From the NCBI RefSeq assembly GCF_900102105.1, contig NZ_FNBB01000003.1, positions 1 to 64,000 of the forward strand: DNA of 64,000 bases, in the 5' to 3' direction. The notes beneath the pieces were generated by a model. It was not told the DNA's origin, ran no database searches, and saw only the letters and a list, made by a program, of their open reading frames with translations. Positions 51,928 through 60,621 of this stretch are shown one piece after another; positions within the stretch are counted from its first letter, which is position 1; each line of letters begins with the position of its first letter. A program made the translations under genes and the position numbers. Origin of the DNA: Agrobacterium pusense (GTDB lineage Bacteria; Pseudomonadota; Alphaproteobacteria; Rhizobiales; Rhizobiaceae).

Positions 51928-52314
51928 GTCATCTATCCTTTCGGTTGTAGGAGTAGGCGTGGCGCCACCCTCTGGTCTCTATCTTTCGCGCAGCACACAA
52001 ATCGGTTCTGTACATTGCCCGCCGATCGTTGCGCAAATGCATCATTTTTTCTGGCACGCCGGAAACCGCGTTCTCGGTTCTCCTGCCTCATTTAACAGCG
52101 CACCTGCCTACACCCTCAGCAAGTCTTGGCTCCTTCGAGTAAATGCATGTGCTGCATGAGCAAAAGCCGCGTCCTGAGGCTTAATTTTCTGCACAGTTCG
52201 AAGTCAGCGAGCCATCTTTTTCATCTTCTGCCCCTCGAACGAAAAATTCTCTTTTGTCACTAGCAGATATCATGCGTTTAATGCACATTAAATTTGTCAT
52301 AATGCAAAGGATGC
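51928..52314. other. Divergent promoter region
   Basis: Nearly 390 bp with no gene, between the opine-dehydrogenase-like gene and the LysR gene. It becomes AT-rich near the LysR start and contains the palindrome at 52277-52292. Confidence 0.5.
52277..52292. promoter_or_regulatory. Palindrome ahead of the LysR gene
   Basis: TTTAATGCACATTAAA has perfect 7-bp arms around CA and fits the T-N11-A form of LysR boxes. It ends about 23-32 bp before the possible LysR starts. Likely autoregulatory and/or shared with the divergent dehydrogenase gene. Confidence 0.6.
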
Positions 52315-53295
52315 ATGATAGCGATGGAGATACGCGAGCTCGAGGCGTTTCTGGCGGTAATGTCCGCAGGCAGCATTACCGGTGCTGCGCGCCTCCTAGA
52401 CCGTTCGCAATCTCAGGTGACGCGCCTCATTCAAGATCTCGAGACATCGCTCGGATTTCCGCTGTTCGATCGCAATGGCCCGCGTATTACGCCGAGTGAC
52501 AAGGGGGTGGCTTTCCACGCCGAAGCGGAGCGTTTCATCAGCGGCATCGAGCATCTGCGCAACCGTGCCCAACGGATCAGCCTCAAGGAGCCCGAGCCGG
52601 TCGAGATCGCGGCGACACCTGCTTTTGCAACCGGAATGGTGCCGCTAGCTCTCGCCGAACTACCGGAAGCCCTTCTTCCGCATACGGTCTTTTTAAGAAG
52701 CATGCCTGCCGAAGCCGCCGTTCAGGCGGTGCTGGGGCGTACCGCCGATTTCTGTGTGACGTCGCTCCCGGCCGAACAGCCCGGCCTCGAAGCGCACGGA
52801 TATTTTCAGGGCCGCTGTGCAGCCGTTCTGTCCGTTCACGATCCGCTGGCCGCCAAGGATGTCATTTCCGTGGCCGACCTGGCCGGCCAGACAGTCATTA
52901 CGCTTGCTAATCCGTTCCGTCTGCGTCGCCGGGTGGACAAGGCTCTGCAGGAGGCAAATGTTCGCGCACAACGGATCATAGCGACGAGCGCGGCGATGAG
53001 TGCGGTGCAGATCGCGTCGACCGGGATGGGGATTGCGATTGTCGAACCGGCAACCGCTTACGGTCCCCTGACCGCGGGCGTGACTGTGCGACCGCTCGAC
53101 GTCGACATCCCGTTCCTCTGGGGAATCTTCTCGGCAACAGCGCGCCCGCTGTCGGCCACTGCCCAGGAGCTGATCCAGTTGATCATCCGTGTTGCTTCCG
53201 CACGCATGCCCGATTTCACCGCTCACGATCCTGGCGCATCAGGACGTGTTGCGGATGTCACCTATGGGGGAACCGTCGAAGGAGACGTTCCCTAA
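52315..53295 (+). CDS. LysR-family regulator
   Basis: Regulator of 326 residues from ATG 52315 (AAAGG upstream); ATG 52324 gives the more family-like MEIRELEAFLAVMSAGSITGAARLLDRSQSQVTRLIQDLETSLGFPLFDR. The effector domain resembles that of amino-acid/opine-type regulators (OccR/NocR-like group) in length. It is divergent from the opine-dehydrogenase-like gene and 53 bp before the ABC importer, and is the clear candidate to control both. Confidence 0.9.
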   Translation: MIAMEIRELEAFLAVMSAGSITGAARLLDRSQSQVTRLIQDLETSLGFPLFDRNGPRITPSDKGVAFHAEAERFISGIEHLRNRAQRISLKEPEPVEIAATPAFATGMVPLALAELPEALLPHTVFLRSMPAEAAVQAVLGRTADFCVTSLPAEQPGLEAHGYFQGRCAAVLSVHDPLAAKDVISVADLAGQTVITLANPFRLRRRVDKALQEANVRAQRIIATSAAMSAVQIASTGMGIAIVEPATAYGPLTAGVTVRPLDVDIPFLWGIFSATARPLSATAQELIQLIIRVASARMPDFTAHDPGASGRVADVTYGGTVEGDVP

Positions 53296-53348
53296 AAATG
53301 CAAGTGCTCTGCCCATCAAACCGGTCAAACAAAAACAAGGAGATTGCC

Positions 53349-54449
53349 ATGAAAGAGTTTAAAGCGACCCGTCGTTCCACCCTCAAGCTGCTCGCTGCCG
53401 GCTCTGGCATCCTGGCGGCGCCCAGCCTGATGCGCTCCGCCCACGCGCAGGGCAAGGTCGTCAATATCACGACATATGACAAGTTCGTGCCGCAGTCTTT
53501 CATCGACCAGTTTCAGAAGGACACGGGGATCGAGATCCGCATCCGTCTGACGGACGATCAGGGCAAGCAATATAACATTCTGACGGCCGAAGGCGCCACA
53601 CCATCGACCGATATCGTGACGGTGACCGGCCACCGGCTCTCCCAGTTCATCGGTTCCAACCTCCTTTCGCCGCTTGATACCAGCCGACTGAAGAATTGGG
53701 ACAAGCTGGCAGCAGCTTACAAAGGCGCACCGCAGCTCACCATCAACGGCTCTACCTACGGCGTTCCGCTTTTGGCGGGCTTTGAAGGTCTGGCCCGTAA
53801 CACGGAGTACACCAAGCCTTCCGATAGCTGGGGCATGATGTTCGACGATGAATACAAGGGCCTGACATCCTACATCATTTCGGACTTCCTTTCGCTGACC
53901 ATGCTCTATCAGGGCAATGACGGCGATTATGTCACCTATGAAGGCAAGGAAGCCGTTGCCCAGGAAGCCACCAACAAGGCGCGCGACTTCCTGATCAGCC
54001 AAAAGGACAAGGTTCGCAAATACTACGATGCGGGCTCCGAGGTTCAGCAGATGTTCCTGAATGAAGACATCTACGTTGCGCAGGCCTGGTCCGGTCCAAC
54101 GTCCAAGCTGATCATGGACGGTCACCCCATCGAGCTGTCCGTTCCGAAGGAAGGCACCTACGGGTTCCTCTACTCCTTCAACGTGGTGAAGAACGGTCCG
54201 AATGCGGACGCTGCCTATACCTTCCTGGACGCTATCCTCGCCTCGCCGGAAATCGGGGCTGCCATGGTTCGGCAGTCGGGCTTCGCCTCGGCCTTTGATG
54301 GCGTCGACAAGCTGCTCAACGACCGCGAACGGGCCGCCATGGCGCTTCCACAGGACCAGATGGAGCGCATCAAGTTCTTCAGCTCGGTCAACCGGGCCAT
54401 GAAGAACGCGATGATCGATAAGGCAGCTGCCGAAATCAAGGCTGCCTGA
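53349..54449 (+). CDS. Polyamine-type ABC substrate-binding protein
   Basis: Periplasmic protein of 366 residues, family 8 (PotD/spermidine-putrescine type). ATG 53349 follows AAGGAGATTGCC; the N-terminus ATRRSTLKLLAAGSGILAAPSLMRSAHAQG is a Tat-type signal. VNITTYDKFVPQSFIDQFQKDTGIEIRIRLTDDQGK and VQQMFLNEDIYVAQAWSG are typical. The charged ligand may be a polyamine, an amino acid derivative or an opine. A stable hairpin follows the gene, as with the peptide-binding protein at 14348. Confidence 0.9.
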   Translation: MKEFKATRRSTLKLLAAGSGILAAPSLMRSAHAQGKVVNITTYDKFVPQSFIDQFQKDTGIEIRIRLTDDQGKQYNILTAEGATPSTDIVTVTGHRLSQFIGSNLLSPLDTSRLKNWDKLAAAYKGAPQLTINGSTYGVPLLAGFEGLARNTEYTKPSDSWGMMFDDEYKGLTSYIISDFLSLTMLYQGNDGDYVTYEGKEAVAQEATNKARDFLISQKDKVRKYYDAGSEVQQMFLNEDIYVAQAWSGPTSKLIMDGHPIELSVPKEGTYGFLYSFNVVKNGPNADAAYTFLDAILASPEIGAAMVRQSGFASAFDGVDKLLNDRERAAMALPQDQMERIKFFSSVNRAMKNAMIDKAAAEIKAA

Positions 54450-54463
54450 GTTACGGCTGCGAT

Positions 54464-54491
54464 GCGAACCCGACCTCGGCCGGGTTCGCAG
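54464..54491 (+). terminator. Stem-loop after the binding-protein gene
   Basis: TGCGAACCCG (54464-54473) and CGGGTTCGCA (54482-54491) form a perfect 10-bp stem with an 8-nt loop, 14 bp after the stop. Probably a partial terminator or mRNA stabiliser that lets the binding protein be made in excess. Confidence 0.65.
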
Positions 54492-54529
54492 GACCCCAAT
54501 AAAAAGCTTGTCCAGAGCTGGGAACGATC

Positions 54530-55513
54530 ATGGTGAACACGACAATGACTGAACTCCGAGAGGAAAGCGCGCCAGCCCCGGCGCATTATTCCGGATGGAT
54601 TGGCAAGGTGACAGGCTCAGCCCTTTACCGAACCACCATAGGCCGGCTGGCAGACAGTCGCCATGCGCGCCTCGCACTCCTTGCCGGGATACCCGTGATA
54701 TGGCTTTTCGTCCTGCATGTCGGGCCGATCCTGCAAATGGCCAATATCAGCTTCACGGACAACTATCCGCCTCAACCGAACGAGGCCACGCGCTATACGC
54801 TCGCCAACTATGCCCTGTTCTTCTCGGATTCGATTTACGTGCTGCCCTTCATACGCAGCCTCGTATTTGCCGCCGTCGTTACCGTGTCGACCCTGGTGAT
54901 CGTTTATCCGGTTGCCTATTACGTGGCGAAGGTGCTTCAGCCGAAGCAGCGTATGCGGGCGCTGCTGCTCCTGCTCATCCCATTCTGGGCCGGAGAACTG
55001 ATCCGTACCTTCTCGGTCATCATGCTTCTGGCCAATCGGGGAGCCGTCAACGTCCTGTTGCGCGAGATCGGCGTCATCGATCGGCCCATCCCGATGCTCT
55101 ACACGTCCTTCTCGCTGAGCTTCGGCGTTATCTACCTCCTGGCGCTCTACATGCTGCTCCCACTTTATTCAGCCATAGAAAAGATCCCGGTACAGCTGGT
55201 GCATGCCGCTGCCGATCTTGGCGCGAGCCCTTTCCAACGCTTCCGCCGCGTTATCCTGCCGCTGTCGAAAGACGGTATCGTGTCCGGCTGCAGCCTGGTT
55301 TACCTCACCGCCGTCGGAGTCTTCGCCGCCCCGCTGCTGCTCGGCGGGCCGAACGCCGTCATCTTCCCGGAGGTGATCGCGACGCTTTTCCACTCTTCCA
55401 ACGACAAATGGCCTGAAGGCGCTGCCTTCGCCATGCTGATGCTCGCCGTGTCGCTGACGACGGTTGGTCTCTTCATGCGCGTCGTTGGCGGTCGCTCTGT
55501 CCGGCTGATGTAG
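54530..55513 (+). CDS. Polyamine-type ABC permease (PotB-like)
   Basis: Permease of 327 residues. After a hydrophilic N-terminus of about 45 residues come six hydrophobic segments (LALLAGIPVIWLFVLHVGPIL onward). The EAA motif is AADLGASPFQRFRRVILPLSKDG. Family PotB. The second permease gene follows within 10 bp. Confidence 0.92.
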   Translation: MVNTTMTELREESAPAPAHYSGWIGKVTGSALYRTTIGRLADSRHARLALLAGIPVIWLFVLHVGPILQMANISFTDNYPPQPNEATRYTLANYALFFSDSIYVLPFIRSLVFAAVVTVSTLVIVYPVAYYVAKVLQPKQRMRALLLLLIPFWAGELIRTFSVIMLLANRGAVNVLLREIGVIDRPIPMLYTSFSLSFGVIYLLALYMLLPLYSAIEKIPVQLVHAAADLGASPFQRFRRVILPLSKDGIVSGCSLVYLTAVGVFAAPLLLGGPNAVIFPEVIATLFHSSNDKWPEGAAFAMLMLAVSLTTVGLFMRVVGGRSVRLM

Positions 55514-55522
55514 GAGATGATG

Positions 55523-56314
55523 ATGCGGTCCCCCTTAAACGACCTTCCGAAGACGGCACTTGGCGCCTGTTATGCCGTTTTCGTTATCTATCTGCTTTTG
55601 CCGCTGGCCCTGATGATGGCGATGAGCTTCAAGGATGCAAACTTCATCGCCTTTCCGATCAGTAACTGGACCCTGGACTGGTATGGCAAGGTACTTCAGG
55701 ACAAGCAGTTCATCGAAGCCTCGCTTTATTCGGTCGGAATAGCGTTTGCCACCACGATCGGAGCGACCGTCATCGGTGTGTGGATTGCCCTGCTGATTTC
55801 TACCGAGGGCATCCGCGGCAAGGCCATCCTCTTTGCGCTCGCCTGCCTGCCTGCCGTTGTTCCCGGCCTGATCAACGCCATCTCAATGCGGATATTCATC
55901 CGGATGGTCGATATCCCCACGGGCACCTTCGCGATTATCCTCTCCCATACCGTCCATGCGGTGCCGTTTGTCGTGATCATGGTGCTGACGCGCCTGCGTT
56001 CCATGCCCGCCAATCTCGTGGATGCGGCAAGAGACCTCGGGGCTGATGCATTTATCGCCTTCATGCGCGTTACGGTCCCCTACATCCTGCCGGCCCTGAT
56101 CGGCGGCATGATTTTCTGTGTTTTGACCAGCATCGATGATTTCGTGCGCACCTTCTTCCTGGGTGGATACAAGCCGACGCTACCGATGCTCATCTTCGCC
56201 AAAGTCCAGGGCGGCATGTCGCCAGAGATCAATGCGATGGCGACCATCGTCCTCATCGTCACCGCCGCCATCGGCCTTTATGCCGAGCACTTCACCCGCC
56301 GTTCGAGGAGCTGA
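55523..56314 (+). CDS. Polyamine-type ABC permease (PotC-like)
   Basis: Permease of about 263 residues. Three ATGs in a row occur at 55517, 55520 and 55523; GGAG at 55513-55516 favours the last by spacing. Segments include LGACYAVFVIYLLLPLALMMAMSFK and the EAA loop DAARDLGADAFIAFMRVTVPYILPAL. Forms the channel with the PotB-like protein. The ATPase gene starts 4 bp downstream. Confidence 0.92.
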   Translation: MRSPLNDLPKTALGACYAVFVIYLLLPLALMMAMSFKDANFIAFPISNWTLDWYGKVLQDKQFIEASLYSVGIAFATTIGATVIGVWIALLISTEGIRGKAILFALACLPAVVPGLINAISMRIFIRMVDIPTGTFAIILSHTVHAVPFVVIMVLTRLRSMPANLVDAARDLGADAFIAFMRVTVPYILPALIGGMIFCVLTSIDDFVRTFFLGGYKPTLPMLIFAKVQGGMSPEINAMATIVLIVTAAIGLYAEHFTRRSRS

Positions 56315-56317
56315 GTT

Positions 56318-57388
56318 ATGCAGCCGGTTGTTCATTTTAAAAACGTCAACAAGTCTTACGGCGCTTCTCTTGCTGTCGATGATCTGGACCTGGCGGTCGC
56401 GCCGGGCCAATTCGTTACCCTGCTTGGCCCCTCCGGCTGCGGCAAATCCACGACGCTGAGAATGCTGGGCGGGTTCGAAACGCCATCTTCCGGCGAAATC
56501 TACCTCGACGGGCAGCCGATCTCGCATCTGCCGCCCAATAGGCGCAACGTCAATATCGTCTTTCAGGATTATGCCCTGTTTCCGCACCTGTCAGTTCAGC
56601 GCAACATTGCCTTCGGACTTGAACTGAAGGGGCTGGATTCGGCGTCCATCCACCGCCGGGTCATGGAACTCCTCGGTCTCGTCAAGCTGCAGGATTTTGC
56701 CGGGCGAATGCCTGAGCAACTGTCGGGCGGTCAGCGCCAGCGCGTGGCCCTCATGCGGGCGCTGGCGCCGGACCCGAACGTCTTGTTGCTCGACGAGCCG
56801 CTATCGGCACTCGACGCCAAGCTGCGCCATGAGATGCAGATCGAGTTGAAGTCGATCCAGCAGACGACCGGCAAGACCTTCATCTTCGTCACCCATGATC
56901 AGGAAGAGGCCCTGACCATGTCTGACGTCGTGGTGGTGATGAACAAGGGGCGGATCGAGCAGATGGGAGCGCCTGATGATCTCTATGCCCGCCCCCGTAG
57001 CCGCTTCGTCGCCGACTTCATCGGTCAGAGCAACTTTCTCGAAGGCCGATTGGTGTCTGCCGAAGGCGATGTTGCAACAATTGAATGGCAGGGCAGTCTG
57101 ATCCGGGCCGATCTTAACGGCCACCATCACGCGGTTGGCAGCCACGTCACGATCGCGCTGCGTCCGGAAGCCCTGTTCTGTCTTCCCGAGCAGCCGAGTG
57201 ATCGTTTTGCCCTCAAGGGCCAGATCGAGCGGCGCGTGTTCAAGGGCGCGCACACGACGTTGACGATCCGCCTCGATAACGGCGCACTCCTGTCGGCCCA
57301 GCTCGATCCGGTGGCGCTCTCGCATCTTGATGGCGAGACGGTCTGGGTGAGTTGGCGCGATCGCGACGCCGTGGTGCTCGCCGATTAA
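56318..57388 (+). CDS. Polyamine-type ABC ATPase (PotA-like)
   Basis: ATP-binding subunit of 356 residues. Walker A GPSGCGKSTTLRMLGGFE, signature LSGGQRQRVALMRAL, Walker B VLLLDEPLSALDAKLR, then the C-terminal TOBE domain (IALRPEALFCLPEQ). It energises the importer formed by the two preceding permeases. The monooxygenase gene follows after 53 bp. Confidence 0.94.
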   Translation: MQPVVHFKNVNKSYGASLAVDDLDLAVAPGQFVTLLGPSGCGKSTTLRMLGGFETPSSGEIYLDGQPISHLPPNRRNVNIVFQDYALFPHLSVQRNIAFGLELKGLDSASIHRRVMELLGLVKLQDFAGRMPEQLSGGQRQRVALMRALAPDPNVLLLDEPLSALDAKLRHEMQIELKSIQQTTGKTFIFVTHDQEEALTMSDVVVVMNKGRIEQMGAPDDLYARPRSRFVADFIGQSNFLEGRLVSAEGDVATIEWQGSLIRADLNGHHHAVGSHVTIALRPEALFCLPEQPSDRFALKGQIERRVFKGAHTTLTIRLDNGALLSAQLDPVALSHLDGETVWVSWRDRDAVVLAD

Positions 57389-57441
57389 TCCTCATGCCCT
57401 TCGGTGCCGATGGGCAACAGTGAATTTCAGGAGATCACCTG

Positions 57442-58923
57442 ATGACTTTAGAACAGCAAGACCGGACCGAGCAGCAGAGACTAGCTGCGCTCAACGCCCG
57501 GGTGAGGCAGGATTTGTCCTACCTCAACTATCCCGCAGCAAACTGGTCGCAACCGGTCTCGACCTCAGACGGTCAGCTTGCCAGCGATGTCGTGATCATC
57601 GGCGGCGGCATGTGCGGCCTCGTCGCCTGGCATGCCCTGACAAGGGCAGGGATCGCCAATATCCGGATTGTGGACCGCGCCGCAAAAGGTGAAGAGGGGC
57701 CCTGGGTGACTTACGCGCGCATGGAAACCCTGCGCTCGCCCAAGAACCTGCTCGGGCCGGCGCTCGGTATGGCATCGCTCACCTTCAGGGCTTGGTACAC
57801 CGCCCGCTTTGGCGAAGAGGCCTGGGAAGAACTCTTCCGCATCCCGCGACCGATGTGGATGGAATATCTGAGCTGGTACCGGCAGGTGATGGAAATCCCG
57901 GTTGAAAACAACATCCACGTCACCCGCGTCATCCCACGGCCCGATGGGCTTCTGGAGCTGGAGATCGACGGCGGGAAGGCTCACCCGATCATCACCCGGA
58001 AACTGGTGATGGCAACAGGGCGCGATGGCCTTGGAGAACCGACGATCCCTGATTTTGTGAGGGGCATGCAACGTCACGTCAGCTGGGCGCATTCCGCCGA
58101 CATGATTGATTTTCAGCGTCTGAAGGGAAAACGCGTCGTTGTCATCGGGGTAGGGGCGTCCGCTGTGGACAATGCAGCGGAAGCGCTCGAGCAGGGGGCC
58201 GGTGAGGTGCGTCTTCTTGCCAGACGCAAGACAATGCCGACGATCAACAAGTTGATGGGCATCGGATCATACGGTGTCACCGCCGGCTTCGCGAAAATTG
58301 ACCCTGAGTGGCGCTGGCGTCTCATGGATTATTCCGTCAAGCAGCAGACCCCCGCGCCACACAATTCAACGCTGAGGGTGAGCCGACATCCCAACGCCTA
58401 TTTCCATTTCGACTGCGGTATCCAATCGATGAAGGAAGAGGGCGGCGAGGTTGTGATCACTACAATCAACGGCCGCGTTTTTCGGACCGATTTCGTGATT
58501 TTGGGAACGGGATTCTCAATCGACCCCGTCAGTCGTCCCGAACTCGAAATGTTCAACGGGCAGATCGCCTGCTGGGACGACCGCTACACGCCGCCACCAG
58601 GTGAGGAAAACCCTGGGCTCGGGCGATTCCCCTGGCTGCAAGACGACTTCTCTTTCACCGAGAAAGAGCCGGGTACCGCCCCTTGGCTGCAGCAGATCCA
58701 TTGTTTCAATTACGGTTCATCGGTCAGTCTGGGCAAAGTCAGCGGCGATATTCCGGCCATCAGCGAAGGTGCGCTCTGGCTCGCGCGAGGTATCGCCGCT
58801 TCGCTGTTCATCGCCGACATCGATCATCACTGGGAGGCGCTGAAGGCTTACGAAAAGCCTGAACTCGATGGGTCCGAATGGACCGATGCGGATGCCGACC
58901 CCACCATGCAGAAGACAGCCTGA
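57442..58923 (+). CDS. Flavin-dependent monooxygenase
   Basis: FAD/NAD(P)-binding protein of 493 residues. First Rossmann motif VVIIGGGMCGLVAWHAL (near 53), ETLRSPKNLLGPALGM common in N-hydroxylating and FMO-type enzymes, second Rossmann VVVIGVGASAVDNAAEAL (near 235), and the ILGTGF end motif (near 355). Start follows CAGGAG. It lies right after the ABC ATPase and before the isomerase-like and CMD-fold genes, suggesting that it oxygenates the imported compound. Possible N-hydroxylation of an amine is a reasonable but unproven idea. Confidence 0.82.
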   Translation: MTLEQQDRTEQQRLAALNARVRQDLSYLNYPAANWSQPVSTSDGQLASDVVIIGGGMCGLVAWHALTRAGIANIRIVDRAAKGEEGPWVTYARMETLRSPKNLLGPALGMASLTFRAWYTARFGEEAWEELFRIPRPMWMEYLSWYRQVMEIPVENNIHVTRVIPRPDGLLELEIDGGKAHPIITRKLVMATGRDGLGEPTIPDFVRGMQRHVSWAHSADMIDFQRLKGKRVVVIGVGASAVDNAAEALEQGAGEVRLLARRKTMPTINKLMGIGSYGVTAGFAKIDPEWRWRLMDYSVKQQTPAPHNSTLRVSRHPNAYFHFDCGIQSMKEEGGEVVITTINGRVFRTDFVILGTGFSIDPVSRPELEMFNGQIACWDDRYTPPPGEENPGLGRFPWLQDDFSFTEKEPGTAPWLQQIHCFNYGSSVSLGKVSGDIPAISEGALWLARGIAASLFIADIDHHWEALKAYEKPELDGSEWTDADADPTMQKTA

Positions 58924-58933
58924 GGTTAAGGCG

Positions 58934-59527
58934 ATGAGCAGAAAAACCGTTTATTATTACCATGCGCTCAGTTCGCCCTGGGCCTATCTGGGCTGGCCAC
59001 AGTTCAAGGCGCTGATTGAAAAGCACGATCTTGATATCGTCGTCCGCCCTACCCGCATCGTCACCGAAAACGGTGGTGTTCCACTTCGTTCCAGACCGCA
59101 GCCGCGGCAGGACTATCACGCCGCCGAACTGGAGCGCTGGCGCAAGCGTCTCAGTATGCCGTTGGTGCTGAAGCCCAGATATTATCCCACCAACAACGAG
59201 TTTTCCGCGCGCATGGTGATTGCGGCCGACAGGCAGGGTTTGCCTGCACTGGAACTCAGTCATGCACTTCTGCGGGCACTGTGGGCGGAGGAGCAGGACG
59301 TGACCGATCCGGACGTTCGCATCGCCGTGGCAAACGGCCTGGGTCTTGATGGTCGTGCGCTGCGTGCGCTCGAAGACACGCCCGAGATCATGGCGGCCTG
59401 GCATGACAGCCACGCCGAAGCACAGGCGCGTGGTGTCTTTGGAACCCCCACCTGGATTTACCGCGACACGCTCTATTGGGGGCAGGACCGCCTGACCTTC
59501 CTGGATGACGCTCTTTCCGAGGATTGA
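58934..59527 (+). CDS. DsbA-fold 2-hydroxychromene-carboxylate-isomerase-like protein
   Basis: Protein of 197 residues, start ATG 58934. YYYHALSSPWAYLGWPQFKALIEKHDLDIVVRPTRI is the thioredoxin-like N-terminus of the HCCA isomerase/kappa-GST group, with Ser in the active position (SSPWAY). An all-alpha insert follows, then GVFGTPTWIYRDTLYWGQDRLTFLDDAL, the cis-Pro region and end. Members are glutathione-dependent isomerases or transferases. In this operon it may process a product of the monooxygenase. Confidence 0.85.
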   Translation: MSRKTVYYYHALSSPWAYLGWPQFKALIEKHDLDIVVRPTRIVTENGGVPLRSRPQPRQDYHAAELERWRKRLSMPLVLKPRYYPTNNEFSARMVIAADRQGLPALELSHALLRALWAEEQDVTDPDVRIAVANGLGLDGRALRALEDTPEIMAAWHDSHAEAQARGVFGTPTWIYRDTLYWGQDRLTFLDDALSED

Positions 59528-59534
59528 AAAAACA

Positions 59535-60041
59535 ATGACAGCTACACCTCCAGAAGACGTGATCGACCGCGTCCTCGGCCTTGATGAAAGCTCCGATCTG
59601 CTGAAACTCCGCGAGCGGCGCTCTAAGCTCAAACACCTGACGCAGACCAGCTATCTTGCAGCTTTGCGGCCGGCAGAGCCACGCAACTTTTCCTACGCCC
59701 TGCGGGCGGCACTTGCCGCGCGTATGTCCGCTTTGTGGAAGGCGAAAGAACTTCATGCGCACTACATCGAGCGGCTTGCCGAGGAGGAGGGAGGCTCCGA
59801 CCACGCATCAGTCGCTGATCCGTCATCGGTCCTTCAGCACGCGGATTCCCGCCTGCAAGCCATCCTGAACCACGTCGATCTCGTGACCCTTACGCCGAAG
59901 AACGCGACCCGGGAAAACATTGAGAAACTCTATGCCGTTGGTCTCGACGACCGCGATATCGTCACGCTCGCCGGCCTGATTGCCTATGTGAATTATCAGG
60001 TGCTGGTCGTTGCCGGCCTCAAGATGATGAGGGACAATTGA
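59535..60041 (+). CDS. CMD-domain protein, Avi_7170-like
   Basis: Protein of 168 residues, start ATG 59535. The C-terminal half (LTPKNATRENIEKLYAVGLDDRDIVTLAGLIAYVNYQVLVVAGLKMM) is a carboxymuconolactone-decarboxylase/AhpD fold. The CxxC catalytic pair is absent. It matches the family I recall as CMD domain protein Avi_7170. The next gene encodes the companion with an intact CxxC, and the two probably form a complex or a successive pair. Confidence 0.78.
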   Translation: MTATPPEDVIDRVLGLDESSDLLKLRERRSKLKHLTQTSYLAALRPAEPRNFSYALRAALAARMSALWKAKELHAHYIERLAEEEGGSDHASVADPSSVLQHADSRLQAILNHVDLVTLTPKNATRENIEKLYAVGLDDRDIVTLAGLIAYVNYQVLVVAGLKMMRDN

Positions 60042-60042
60042 T

Positions 60043-60621
60043 ATGTCACAGCCCGTCCATGAATTCACCCTCGATGCGCTTGACTGGCATCCTTACGTCC
60101 AGCCTGTGGACCTTGCAAACGCGACCCCCGAGCAATTGTCGGCCCTGAAGGTCACCCCTTCCAATACCAAGGTATCGGCCTATGTCCTCGTACTCGCTAA
60201 CGAGGCGGAGGCGCTGAACGAGCGCACCCCGCTCTTCAACGATATCATGTATAGTGAAGGCGGATTGTCACGCGGTGGGCGCGAGATCGGCGCGCTGGCG
60301 GCATCCTTCGTCAATCACTGCATTTACTGCGCCGCTGTTCACGCCAACCGTTATATCCAGCTGGAGAAACGGCCCGAGGTCGTGGACGAAATATACAAGA
60401 ACGGGCTGGATGCGGACCTTCCTGATTTCGAGCAGGCGCTGTTCAATTTCGGTGTCGATCTGACCGCCCATCCAGACAATGTGGGGGTCTACCAATTTTA
60501 TCACTTGCGGGAAATCGGTCTGGATGATCTTGAAATTCTCGATCTCATCCATTCCATCGCCATCTTCGGCTGGGCGAACCGGCTGATGCATACGTTGGGT
60601 GAACCACATCGGAAAGAATAA
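60043..60621 (+). CDS. Alkylhydroperoxidase-domain protein, Avi_7169-like
   Basis: Protein of 192 residues, one base after the preceding gene. The AhpD-type redox centre is complete: FVNHCIYCAAVHANRYIQLEKR has CxxC followed by the His, and EIGALAASFVN supplies the Glu. Such proteins reduce peroxides or act as thiol-linked decarboxylase-like enzymes. In TIGRFAMs terms it is Avi_7169-like, usually paired with Avi_7170. In this operon it may detoxify hydroperoxide made by the monooxygenase or act on its product. Confidence 0.82.
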   Translation: MSQPVHEFTLDALDWHPYVQPVDLANATPEQLSALKVTPSNTKVSAYVLVLANEAEALNERTPLFNDIMYSEGGLSRGGREIGALAASFVNHCIYCAAVHANRYIQLEKRPEVVDEIYKNGLDADLPDFEQALFNFGVDLTAHPDNVGVYQFYHLREIGLDDLEILDLIHSIAIFGWANRLMHTLGEPHRKE

